NCBI RefSeq assembly: GCF_015708085.1
Contig: NZ_JADNYM010000011.1
Span: 1 to 64,000 of the forward strand
Source: Arthrobacter terrae
Lineage (GTDB): Bacteria; Actinomycetota; Actinomycetes; Actinomycetales; Micrococcaceae
DNA length: 64,000 nt
Direction of reading: 5' to 3'
A program made the translations under genes and the position numbers. The notes under the pieces are model-generated. The model made no database searches. It saw nothing but the letters and a program-made list of their open reading frames with translations, and had not been told where the DNA came from. Shown here piece by piece: positions 8,414 through 16,596 of the stretch; the first letter of the stretch is position 1; every line of letters starts with the position of its first letter.

Positions 8414-8961
8414 TGGACGACTCCTCAACTCCCCAGTCCGCTGCTGACACGGATAAGGCAGCGCCGGCGGTTGCAGCGCCGGCCAAGCAGCCCAAAGTCC
8501 GCGTCGGCGTACCCCTCTGGCGCACCGGTAAGCCCGATTCCGTACTGGCTGCCGCCGTCGATCTGGCGCGCAACGCCGTCCTCTCAATAGCAGCGGAGGG
8601 GCAGGTCGGCGTGCACTTGGGGGTCCGCAGCGAGGGCGAGCGCGTTGCGACGCACCTTTTCGAGAGCAAAATGCCAGGCTACCTGGGCTGGCAGTGGTTC
8701 GCGGTCCTGACCCGTGTGTCCCGGTCCAAGACTGTCACCGTAAATGAGTTGGGTCTGCTGCCGTCGGCACAATCCGTACTCGCCCCGGAATGGGTGCCGT
8801 GGGCGGATCGTGTGCGGCCGGGGGACGACGACGAGGCCGTCCAGCTCGCGGGTCTGGCGCCCGCGGAATCATCTGAGGCCGCGGCAACCGGGGGCGACGC
8901 CGAACGCGAACACGTGTTGGAACAGGACGCGGCGGACGCCGAGGCCGACACGCACAACTGA
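8413..8961 (+). CDS. DUF3027 family protein
   Basis: The product is 182 aa. Conserved features are PLWRTGKPDSVLAAAVDLAR, GVHLGVRSEGERVATHLFES and the run GYLGWQWFAVLTRVSRSKTV followed by LLPSAQSVLAPEWVPWADR, which match the DUF3027 family usually encoded right after cspB in Actinobacteria. The N-terminus is Ala/Pro-rich and the C-terminus acidic (GDAEREH, AADAEAD), both probably disordered. No membrane segment is present. It is translationally coupled to the cold shock gene. The molecular function is not known. Confidence 0.88.
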   Translation: MDDSSTPQSAADTDKAAPAVAAPAKQPKVRVGVPLWRTGKPDSVLAAAVDLARNAVLSIAAEGQVGVHLGVRSEGERVATHLFESKMPGYLGWQWFAVLTRVSRSKTVTVNELGLLPSAQSVLAPEWVPWADRVRPGDDDEAVQLAGLAPAESSEAAATGGDAEREHVLEQDAADAEADTHN

Positions 8962-8992
8962 GGCGAAGTCACTGACCCGCGGCCGGGCCACC

Positions 8993-10237
<1,245 letters not shown>

Positions 10238-10288
10238 CTAACGTAGAGAGAAACCAACGCAGGCAGATAGCGCCAGGAGGCTGTTGAC

Positions 10289-10984
10289 TTGTCCGACCTG
10301 ATCGACACAACAGAAATGTATTTACGGACCATCCTGGAACTGCAAGAGGAAAACATCGTGGCCCTGCGTGCGCGCATAGCGGAGCGGCTCCATCATTCCG
10401 GTCCGACGGTTTCGCAGACCATCGGCAGGATGGAACGCGACGGGCTGGTGGTCGTTTCCGGGGACCGCCATCTGGAGCTGACGCAACTGGGTAAACACAA
10501 GGCAACTTTGGTGATGCGCAAGCATCGACTGGCCGAGAGGCTGCTCTCCGACGTGATCGGGCTGGAATGGGCCTATGTCCACGATGAGGCCTGCCGTTGG
10601 GAACACGTCATGAGTGAGCGGGTGGAGCAGCGTATTTACGAGATGCTCGGGCACCCGGACGAGTCACCCTACGGCAATCCCATTCCCGGGCTCGAAGAAC
10701 TCGGTGGCCCGGCGGCAGGATCCTTTACCGATGGGGTGATGAATCTGCTGGAAGCGATGCCGCTGTATACGGATCAGTCCCGGGTCGAGATCTGCCGGCT
10801 GTCCGAGCGGATCCAGGTGGATCCGGAGCTGCTGACCCAGTTCGATGAGGGCGGCCTGCGGCCAGGTGCGCGGATCTCGCTGGCCTTGGTGGGCGGCTAC
10901 ATTTCAGTGCGCGTGCCGGAAATTGACGGCGCGTTGGAACTTCCGCCGGAAGTTGCCGCGCATGTTTTCGTTTCGCTGGGCTGA
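10289..10984 (+). CDS. DtxR/IdeR-type metal-dependent regulator
   Basis: The 231-aa product starts at a TTG preceded by CAGGAGG. The N-terminal winged helix is DTTEMYLRTILELQEENI...SGPTVSQTIGRMERDGLVV. The dimerisation/metal domain carries the expected ligands: Met near the start, HRLAERLL, and DEACRWEHVMSE with the Cys/Glu/His set, then GHPDESPYGNPIPG. A C-terminal SH3-like domain (LRPGARISLALVGGYISV) is present. Family members bind Fe2+ or Mn2+ and repress iron uptake or manganese genes. No target operator was identified here. Confidence 0.92.
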   Translation: MSDLIDTTEMYLRTILELQEENIVALRARIAERLHHSGPTVSQTIGRMERDGLVVVSGDRHLELTQLGKHKATLVMRKHRLAERLLSDVIGLEWAYVHDEACRWEHVMSERVEQRIYEMLGHPDESPYGNPIPGLEELGGPAAGSFTDGVMNLLEAMPLYTDQSRVEICRLSERIQVDPELLTQFDEGGLRPGARISLALVGGYISVRVPEIDGALELPPEVAAHVFVSLG

Positions 10985-11299
10985 GTTATAACGAATACAT
11001 CACGGTGGAGAATTCTACCGTAGAGTAGCTAGCTGACGCTGAGATCAAAGCGTTACCTGTTCCGGCGCCGAACCTTGCCAACGGAGCAGGTGAAAACCCG
11101 TTGGCAAGGACGGAGGACCCACTTTCGGCAGCTGACAGAGGCTGCCTTGGGGTGAAGCCCCGTGCGGTACCGTCCACGATGAAGCGGCCATACTTCGCTC
11201 TCCATCGCAGCGGGACTGCGCTGCCTGGGCCGAGTTGTAGAGCATTGCGCAGACTCGAATCCGACAGCTAACTCCGCAGGCGTTCATCGAGAGGGCCTC
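10985..11299. other. Leader region between regulator and M23 peptidase
   Basis: This 315-base gap is mostly occupied by the first c-di-AMP riboswitch (about 11050-11285). The first 60 bases probably hold the promoter; a possible -10-like TAGAGT lies near 11020. No protein-coding frame is supported. Confidence 0.7.
11050..11285 (+). promoter_or_regulatory. c-di-AMP riboswitch (ydaO-yuaA type), copy 1
   Basis: The leader contains the ordered conserved blocks of the ydaO-yuaA class: GCCGAACC near 11076, CGGAGGACCCA near 11110, CTTGGGGTGAAG near 11145, and the 3' signature CGAATCCGACAGCTAAC followed by TCCGCAGGCG ending near 11283. Pairing segments such as CTTGCCAAC/GTTGGCAAG are visible. The RNA sits directly before the M23 peptidase start. 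The class is known to sense c-di-AMP and, in Actinobacteria, to control resuscitation and cell-wall hydrolase genes, usually turning them off. Edges are approximate. Confidence 0.9.
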
Positions 11300-12133
11300 T
11301 TGTCAACAAAATTGTCCACCAATTACCAGCATGGCCGCAGGCGTTCCCGCCCGGACTCCGGCGGACTCCCGGCCGCAGTCGTGCCGTCCGTGGACGCGCA
11401 GTGCAGGCGGGACGTCATCCGTGCGGAGCGGGGGAAAAGCCGCAGAAATACGGCGGCAGGCGGGCACATCCGAAGGATGGTTTCCGCAGGGCTGAGCCAA
11501 AAGGCCGGCATGGTGCTGGCAGCTGCCGGGTTGGCGCTCGCCGTGACGGTGCCGACGACGACGCCGCCCCTCGCCGGCAGCGTATCCGATGCCTCTCCTG
11601 TCGTAGAACCGGCGGTTACGGCCGCGGCCGGCGCCCCTTTGGACTTTGCCAGGCCGCAGGTCAGCAGCAGCCTGGACGCCGATGGAAAACTGCATCAAAC
11701 GTTGGCTGTCTCGGCTGATCACGTTACGGCTGCGGCGGCCAAGGGCGTGCTCAGTGCGCCGCTGGACTCTCCGCAGCAGACCTCCGGATTCGGTGGGCGC
11801 GTCAACCCGCTCACCGGCGAAATGGGAGAACTTCATACCGGCCAGGATTACGGCGTAGCCTGCGGCAGTGCCGTTCACGTTGCCGCCGGGGGAACAGTGA
11901 CCGGTGCCGGCTGGCACCCGTATGGGGGCGGCAACCGCATCCTGGTTGAGCACGGAAACGGTTTAGCAACGACGTACAATCACCTTTCCGAGATTAATGT
12001 CACCGTTGGCCAGAAGCTGGAGCGCGGTGCACAGATCGCCCTGAGCGGCAGCACGGGGGCGTCCACGGGCTGCCACTTGCATTTCGAAGTCACTGTGGAT
12101 AACGCCCCGGTGGACCCGCTGGGCTGGCTTTGA
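11300..12133 (+). CDS. Secreted M23 family peptidoglycan endopeptidase
   Basis: A 277-aa product from a TTG start behind GAGAGGG. After a basic N-terminus, a hydrophobic segment at about residues 67-88 (KAGMVLAAAGLALAVTVPTT) acts as signal or anchor. The C-terminal LytM domain contains the zinc ligands: GELHTGQDYG (His and Asp) and CHLHFEV (HxH), with SGFGGRVNPLTGE at its start. The enzyme should cut peptide cross-links in peptidoglycan outside the cell. The linker (VSDAS, FARPQVSS) is shared with the two NlpC/P60 proteins downstream. Expression should be gated by the c-di-AMP riboswitch just upstream. A later start is possible. Confidence 0.92.
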   Translation: MSTKLSTNYQHGRRRSRPDSGGLPAAVVPSVDAQCRRDVIRAERGKSRRNTAAGGHIRRMVSAGLSQKAGMVLAAAGLALAVTVPTTTPPLAGSVSDASPVVEPAVTAAAGAPLDFARPQVSSSLDADGKLHQTLAVSADHVTAAAAKGVLSAPLDSPQQTSGFGGRVNPLTGEMGELHTGQDYGVACGSAVHVAAGGTVTGAGWHPYGGGNRILVEHGNGLATTYNHLSEINVTVGQKLERGAQIALSGSTGASTGCHLHFEVTVDNAPVDPLGWL

Positions 12134-12200
12134 GCACCGAGCGTCGTTCCTGAGTTGTCAACAGGCCGCTAAGTTGTCAACAGGCCACCGTGACCTGAAC

Positions 12201-12229
12201 GTGACATTAGGCCGGATCTGTTGTAGCGT
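12201..12229 (+). promoter_or_regulatory. Probable promoter of the riboswitch/NlpC transcript
   Basis: GTGACA (12201-12206) and TAGCGT (12224-12229) are separated by 17 bases and lie about 30 bases ahead of the structured leader. This fits a primary sigma-factor promoter with one or two mismatches per box. It is a pattern call only. Confidence 0.45.
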
Positions 12230-12261
12230 CTTACTCGCGCCAACTTGTACAGAAGTTGGCG

Positions 12262-12472
12262 TCCTTGAGTGGATTGCCTAGCTCTGCCACCGCTCATGGT
12301 CCGTTCGCAACAATCGTCTGGCAGGGGCGGGGGAACCAATATCGGGCTTCGCAAGAAGTCCTTGGGGTTAAGTCGCCAAGCATTCCAGTGGAAGAGATTC
12401 TGCTTCGGATGTACGGCGGCCGGGTGACTCCCATCCGAATCCGACAGCTTACCTCGCAGGCATTGGGAGAGG
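12262..12472 (+). promoter_or_regulatory. c-di-AMP riboswitch (ydaO-yuaA type), copy 2
   Basis: Conserved blocks are GATTGCCTAGCTC, GGCGGGGGAACCAA (near 12325), CCTTGGGGTTAAGTC (near 12360), and the 3' signature CCGAATCCGACAGCTTACC followed by TCGCAGGCATT ending near 12465. The ribosome-binding site (GGGAGAGG) follows at once, with the GTG start at 12481. Copy 2 shares the 3' signature with copy 1, although the two interiors differ in sequence. Edges are approximate. Confidence 0.9.
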
Positions 12473-12480
12473 CATCAGTC

Positions 12481-13290
12481 GTGTCATCAATCAATACCCT
12501 TGGCCGCCACCGTGCGGCCACGGCCACTACAAACCCGCTTTCGGCCGTTTCCAAAGCCGTTTCCTCGAATGCGGGGACTGTTGGCCGTCAGGCAGCAGTT
12601 ATTGCCGCCGCTTCGGGCCTGATCCTGAGCATCGGTCTTCCGGCGCAGGCATCTGAAACCGGCCGCGTTACGTCGGACGCCTCTGCATCTGTCCAAGTTG
12701 CTCCGCTGTCCATCACAGCACCGGCAACTGCCTCCGTTTCATTTGCACGTCCGGCCGTTAGCTCCACACCCGCCGTTGTGCCGGTAGCACCTGTTGCCAC
12801 TGTCGCTGCCGCTGCTGACAATGTCGCCGCAGTAGCACCGACCGCCCCGGCCGCCCCAGTGGCAGCCGTAGTGGTAGCACCGACGGCCACCGTAGCCGCC
12901 CAGCCCGCTGCCGCAGCCAAGGTTCAGGCCCCGGCACCGGCGGCTCCCGCCGTCGGCAGTGGACATTCCGGTGTTGCGGCAGCCGCTTACGGCGGAATCG
13001 GCCACCCCTACGTCTGGGGCGGCAACACGCCTTCCGGCTGGGACTGCTCCGGATTCGTGCAGTGGGCATACGCCCAGGCCGGCATCTCCCTCCCGCGGAC
13101 CAACCAGTGGAATGGCATGGTCCAGACCTCCAACCCGCAGCCGGGCGACTTGGTTGTCCAGAACGGCGGAGTCCACGTCGGAATCTATGTCGGCAACGGC
13201 ATGGTCATCAGCGCGCTCAACCCCAGCGATGGAACTGTGCTCCTGCCGGCGACCGCGACGGGAACCTCCGTCTTCTACACGCTCCCTTAA
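12481..13290 (+). CDS. Secreted NlpC/P60 peptidoglycan hydrolase
   Basis: From the GTG at 12481 (behind GGGAGAGG) the product is 269 aa. An N-terminal segment AVSKAVSSNAG leads into a hydrophobic signal (RQAAVIAAASGLILSIGLPA). An Ala/Pro/Val-rich linker follows (about residues 90-160). The C-terminal 110 residues are an NlpC/P60 domain with the catalytic Cys in GWDCSGFVQWAY and His in GVHVGIYVGNG. The enzyme should hydrolyse peptidoglycan stem peptides. An earlier in-frame start at 12256 was rejected because it would translate the riboswitch. A 13-bp hairpin follows the stop. Confidence 0.93.
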   Translation: MSSINTLGRHRAATATTNPLSAVSKAVSSNAGTVGRQAAVIAAASGLILSIGLPAQASETGRVTSDASASVQVAPLSITAPATASVSFARPAVSSTPAVVPVAPVATVAAAADNVAAVAPTAPAAPVAAVVVAPTATVAAQPAAAAKVQAPAPAAPAVGSGHSGVAAAAYGGIGHPYVWGGNTPSGWDCSGFVQWAYAQAGISLPRTNQWNGMVQTSNPQPGDLVVQNGGVHVGIYVGNGMVISALNPSDGTVLLPATATGTSVFYTLP

Positions 13291-13297
13291 TACCTAA

Positions 13298-13329
13298 GCA
13301 ATACCTCAGGTTCATACCTGAGGTATTGC
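13298..13329 (+). terminator. 13-bp perfect hairpin after the NlpC/P60 gene
   Basis: GCAATACCTCAGG (13298-13310) pairs perfectly with CCTGAGGTATTGC (13317-13329) around a 6-base loop, 7 bases after the stop codon. There is no T-run, so termination may be partial or factor-assisted. Confidence 0.7.
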
Positions 13330-13445
13330 CTTCCACGCGGGCCGGCGGCTCGCGAAAAACAATCCGCTGAGCCCCCAGTACCCTCAAGGTGATCCCGATC
13401 AGCTTGAGAACCAATCAGCTTGAGGACCTTGAAAGTGAGCATCAC

Positions 13446-14351
13446 ATGACCACTCGTGCACCCATTGCACGGCACCGCGCCGAGGTGTCAAAGACCAACT
13501 CGATTTCGGTAATTGCTAAAGCCGTCAGCTCCAATGCCGGGGGCATGGGCCGCCAGGCGGCAGTCATCGTTGCCGCTTCCGGGCTGGTTCTGACCACCGG
13601 CATCGCGGCGAATGCTGCCGAGCCGACAATGATGCGGGTATCTGACGCGTCGTCCACCCTGAACGTCAAGGCCGAAGCGGCGCAGACCGTTACGGCTGAC
13701 TCCGCGGTCAAGTTGGCGTTCGCCCGGACGGCCAACGCCTCCACTCCGGCGCCGGCCCCCGTCGTCGAAGCAGCAGTCGTGGCGCAGGCAAGCACGGAAG
13801 CTCCAATCAGTAACGTCGCCGTCGCTAACACACGCAACGCGGCGGCAACCAACGCCGTTGCACCCGCTCCGGCCCCGGTCGCTGCACCCGCACCGGCCCC
13901 GGTCGCTGCACCTGCTCCGGCCCCGGTCGCTGCACCTGCTCCAGCCCCTGCTCCGGCACCTGCACCTGCTCCGGCCCCGGTCGCTGCACCCGCTCCGGCT
14001 CCGGCTCCCGCGATAGCCAGCGGCGTCGGCGCCACCATCGCCGCTGCGGCCTACGCCCAGCTCGGCGTGCACCAGGACTGCACCGCACTGGCCAGCAATG
14101 CGTTGGCTGCAGCAGGTATCTTCTACCATGGCTGGCCTGCCGGTTACATGTCTCTCGGCCGGACCGTCTCGGCCGGAGAGGCCCAGCCGGGCGATCTCAT
14201 CTACTATGACGACGCTGGCGCCGGTGTTCCGCACATCGCGGTGTACGTTGGTAACGGCCAGGCAGTCCACGGTGGATTCAACGGTGGTAACACGCAGCTG
14301 TTCAGTGCCTACCTGGGCTCCGGCCCGGTATTCATCGCGATCGGCCACTAG
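13446..14351 (+). CDS. Secreted NlpC/P60-like hydrolase with Ala-Pro repeat linker
   Basis: The 301-aa product starts at the ATG at 13446 behind GAAAGTGAG. The N-terminus (SVIAKAVSSNAG then RQAAVIVAASGLVLTTG) is clearly homologous to that of the preceding gene, followed by VSDASS and a LAFARTANAS motif. Residues about 138-190 are an Ala-Pro-Val repeat. The C-terminal domain has QDCTALASNALAAAG with the candidate catalytic Cys, GEAQPGDLIYYDD, and PHIAVYVGNGQAVHGG with the His. It is shorter and more diverged than the first NlpC/P60 domain, so substrate preference may differ. No riboswitch is visible in its 155-bp upstream gap. Confidence 0.88.
   Translation: MTTRAPIARHRAEVSKTNSISVIAKAVSSNAGGMGRQAAVIVAASGLVLTTGIAANAAEPTMMRVSDASSTLNVKAEAAQTVTADSAVKLAFARTANASTPAPAPVVEAAVVAQASTEAPISNVAVANTRNAAATNAVAPAPAPVAAPAPAPVAAPAPAPVAAPAPAPAPAPAPAPAPVAAPAPAPAPAIASGVGATIAAAAYAQLGVHQDCTALASNALAAAGIFYHGWPAGYMSLGRTVSAGEAQPGDLIYYDDAGAGVPHIAVYVGNGQAVHGGFNGGNTQLFSAYLGSGPVFIAIGH
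13860..14009 (+). repeat. 24-bp tandem repeats encoding APAPAPVA
   Basis: Three nearly identical 24-base units (13860-13883, 13884-13907, 13908-13931) are followed by degenerate copies to about 14009. They code for an Ala-Pro-Val linker between the signal segment and the NlpC/P60 domain, probably a wall-spanning spacer. Confidence 0.9.
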
Positions 14352-14371
14352 GTCACAGCCGCTGCGGCGGC

Positions 14372-14416
14372 AAATAGCTTTCGGCTCCCGTCGTCAAACG
14401 GGGGCCGAAGCTATTT
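14372..14416 (+). terminator. Rho-independent-type terminator
   Basis: AAATAGCTT-TCGGCTCCCGT pairs with ACGGGGGCCGAAGCTATTT across a short loop, with one bulged T and one mismatch, about 20 bases after the second NlpC/P60 stop. The right arm ends in TTTAAT. Confidence 0.8.
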
Positions 14417-14546
14417 AATCCGCGTCGGATTGCGCAATACGGCTGCTCCGTGTTTAGTCTTATCGGTAGAATCCACGGTTCGGAAACCAGCGGAGGGCAG
14501 CCGGCCCGGCCGCAACGGTGACGGACTTTGCCGAAAAGAAGCGTGC

Positions 14547-15047
14547 ATGCGCACTCTCATTCTGAACGCCGGATATGAGCCACTGGCGGTAGTGACCTTC
14601 CGCCGGGCGCTGGTCCTTGTTCTCACGGGGAAGGCCAGCGTCCTGGCCGAAAGTGACGATCCGGTGGTGGGCCCCAGCGAAATCCTTGGGCGACCTTCCG
14701 TCATACTGCTGACGCGTTACGTACGTTTGCCGTACAACCAATCCGCTCCGGTCACCCGGCGGGGCGTGTTGCGCCGTGACGAGCACCGGTGTGCGTACTG
14801 CGGAAAGAGCGCCACCACCGTAGATCATGTGGAGCCGCGTTCCCGCGGCGGAACGGACAGCTGGGAGAATCTGGTGGCCTGTTGCCTGCGGTGCAATGGA
14901 TTGAAGGGGAACCACACCCTTGCCAAAATGGGCTGGAAACTGCGGGTCGCCCCGGCGCCGCCGCGGTCCGGCTTCCGGCAGATCAAGGAACTGGACAAGC
15001 CGGTACCGGAGTGGATGCCATTCCTTCGGCAGGAGTCGGCGGCGTAA
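14547..15047 (+). CDS. HNH endonuclease
   Basis: The 166-aa product starts MRTLILNAGYEPLAVV, the wording typical of a widespread actinobacterial HNH family. A C-terminal HNH domain contains CAYCG, TVDHVEPRSRGG, ENLVACCLRCN and KGNHTL, giving two zinc-binding CxxC pairs and the catalytic His-Asn-His set. Proteins of this family are chromosomal and of uncertain role; nothing here ties it to a phage or homing element. The frame is open upstream to 14430, but the conserved family start is the ATG at 14547. Confidence 0.92.
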   Translation: MRTLILNAGYEPLAVVTFRRALVLVLTGKASVLAESDDPVVGPSEILGRPSVILLTRYVRLPYNQSAPVTRRGVLRRDEHRCAYCGKSATTVDHVEPRSRGGTDSWENLVACCLRCNGLKGNHTLAKMGWKLRVAPAPPRSGFRQIKELDKPVPEWMPFLRQESAA

Positions 15048-15078
15048 GCTGAGGGAAGCTGCGAGAAAGGGCGTCGTC

Positions 15079-15474
15079 ATGATCCAGCCAGTAACGTTCG
15101 TGGAGATACACAGTCCTGATATGGCTGCCACCCGGACCTTCATGCAAGCAACCTTCGGATGGGATCCGCAGCCGTTCGGTACGCCGGAGTACCTGATCGC
15201 TGAACACAGCGGTGCCCCGGGTATCGATACCGGACTGATGGCGTCCCAGGACGGTGACCCGCATGCCACCCCGGTGATCGCCGTCCCGGATCTGGACGCG
15301 GCGATGGCCGCCGTGGTCGCTAATGGCGGTGAGATAGTTTATCCGCGCTTTGACAAGGGCGCGGCAGGTGGAGCCAGTTACATCGTGGATCCGGCAGGGG
15401 TGCTGTTCGGGCTGGCGCAAATGAAGAATGAAAAGGTCGACGACGCCGGCGAGGAACGTCTCGGGCTTGCCTAA
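15079..15474 (+). CDS. VOC family protein
   Basis: A 131-aa single VOC domain beginning at the ATG at 15079 behind GAGAAAGGG. Typical features are FVEIHSPDMAATRTFMQATFGW, EYLIAEHSGAPGIDTGLM, IAVPDLDAAMAAVVANGGEIV and YIVDPAGVLFGLAQ. It belongs to the glyoxalase/extradiol-dioxygenase-like superfamily without an assignable substrate. Its 3' end overlaps the candidate start of the mobA gene, so the two are likely co-transcribed. Confidence 0.88.
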   Translation: MIQPVTFVEIHSPDMAATRTFMQATFGWDPQPFGTPEYLIAEHSGAPGIDTGLMASQDGDPHATPVIAVPDLDAAMAAVVANGGEIVYPRFDKGAAGGASYIVDPAGVLFGLAQMKNEKVDDAGEERLGLA

Positions 15475-16216
15475 GCAACCGGGTACCGAAGGCGAACCCG
15501 GCGCTGCAGGCGGACCCCGGACGGGGGAATCCCGCATCACCGGTGTCATTGTCCTGGCCGGCGGCCGATCGTCCCGTCTGGGCGGAACAGCGAAGGCGGC
15601 TTTGACGATCGGCGGCGTCAGCCTGCTGGCCGGAACGGTGGCGGCGGCCAGAGGCTCGCTGCGGTCCAAGGAGCGTCCTGTGCTGGATGCTCCCGTTGTT
15701 GTGGTGGGACCTGAAGAACAGCTCAGGCCCCTGCTAGCGACAACCGCGACAACGGGCATTGACAAACAACAGCTGTTTTTTGTTCGAGAGGAGCCGGTAT
15801 TTTCCGGCCCGGCTGCCGCACTTGCCACCGGACTGGCCCGGCTTACCACAATGACGGGATCAGCCGGATATGTCCTGGTGCTCGCATGTGACATGCCCAG
15901 GGTACCGGTTGTACTCCGGTCGCTACTGGACCACGGCTTAGCCGCCGATGGTGTTCTTGCCACTGACCAGGGACGGGACCAGCCATTGGCCGCGGTGTAC
16001 CGCATTGCCGCACTGCGCGGTGCCATTGACAGGGCCCGGCGGGAAGGAATTGTGACGAATGCTTCGCTCTTCTCTCTGATTGCTAGTCTGGAGGTGGCTC
16101 GTACCACGGTCCCCGTCGGCAGCACCGCGGATGTGGACAGTTGGGCAGATGCCGCCAGGTTGGGCGTTGACGGGATTCCCGGCATCAGCCCACCGGATGC
16201 AGCCGACGACGACTGA
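15428..16216 (+). CDS. mobA: Molybdenum cofactor guanylyltransferase
   Basis: The product (up to 262 aa) is a nucleotidyltransferase with the MobA signature VIVLAGGRSSRLGG...KAAL, a GPEEQLRPLL segment, the metal-binding VLACDMPRVPVV, and ATDQGRDQPLAAVYR. It would attach GMP to molybdopterin to make the dinucleotide cofactor used by formate dehydrogenase-type enzymes. The first 35 residues are poorly conserved; a TTG at 15467 is an alternative start that would cut the overlap with the VOC gene from 47 to 8 bp. Next genes are DUF6457, moeA and fdhD, which fits the assignment. Confidence 0.9.
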   Translation: MKRSTTPARNVSGLPKQPGTEGEPGAAGGPRTGESRITGVIVLAGGRSSRLGGTAKAALTIGGVSLLAGTVAAARGSLRSKERPVLDAPVVVVGPEEQLRPLLATTATTGIDKQQLFFVREEPVFSGPAAALATGLARLTTMTGSAGYVLVLACDMPRVPVVLRSLLDHGLAADGVLATDQGRDQPLAAVYRIAALRGAIDRARREGIVTNASLFSLIASLEVARTTVPVGSTADVDSWADAARLGVDGIPGISPPDAADDD

Positions 16217-16317
16217 CGGAAAACCGCCAGTGAGTCGGGAAGTAATGATTTAACCCAGCCGAACCATAACAACCTTTGCGGGTCGTGGTTTGAACTTATT
16301 GCACGTCAGGAGCCATC

Positions 16318-16596
16318 GTGAAGAGCCAGGAAGAGTTGCTGGAAGATTGGGTGCATACACTGCTGCAGGGCTTTGAGATTACCGAGCTTTCCATTGATAC
16401 CAATGCCATTCTCAAGGTTGCCGGCGAGGCAGCCCATGCCGTAGTACGCCCGGCCGCTCCATTGACCACGTTTATCGCCGGACTGGCAGCCGGATTGGCT
16501 GCCGGTTCCGGCCAAGCGCCCGAGGCGGCCGCAATGCGTGCGGCACTGGAGCTGGCGGGGAAAATGGCAGCTGCCGAAGCCGACGGGACGATTTAA
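16318..16596 (+). CDS. DUF6457 family protein
   Basis: A 92-aa, largely helical protein from a GTG start behind CAGGAG. ELLEDWVHTLLQGFEI and ILKVAGEAAHAVVRPAAPLTTFIAGLAAG match the DUF6457 family, which is encoded beside, or fused to, MobA in Actinobacteria. It therefore probably assists molybdenum-cofactor maturation, but no biochemical role is established. The stop overlaps the moeA start by one base (TAATG), so translation is coupled. Confidence 0.85.
   Translation: MKSQEELLEDWVHTLLQGFEITELSIDTNAILKVAGEAAHAVVRPAAPLTTFIAGLAAGLAAGSGQAPEAAAMRAALELAGKMAAAEADGTI

Larger units (their letters stand above)
12134..12480. other. Intergenic region holding the second riboswitch
   Basis: The 347-base gap has three parts: two copies of GTTGTCAAC (12154-12162 and 12173-12181) within a repeated segment, a promoter-like pair at 12201-12229, and the second c-di-AMP riboswitch at about 12262-12472. 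The frame open across this region from 12256 is judged non-coding because it overlies the RNA signature. Confidence 0.75.

Noticed and set aside
12256-12480. N-terminal extension of the NlpC/P60 protein
   Set aside because: The extension would translate through the conserved c-di-AMP riboswitch; the GTG at 12481 has a good ribosome-binding site and the paralogue's N-terminus aligns from there.
13860-14009. Regular repeats that might suggest a CRISPR array
   Set aside because: Units are directly adjacent without unique spacers and are in-frame Ala-Pro-Val codons inside a secreted protein gene.
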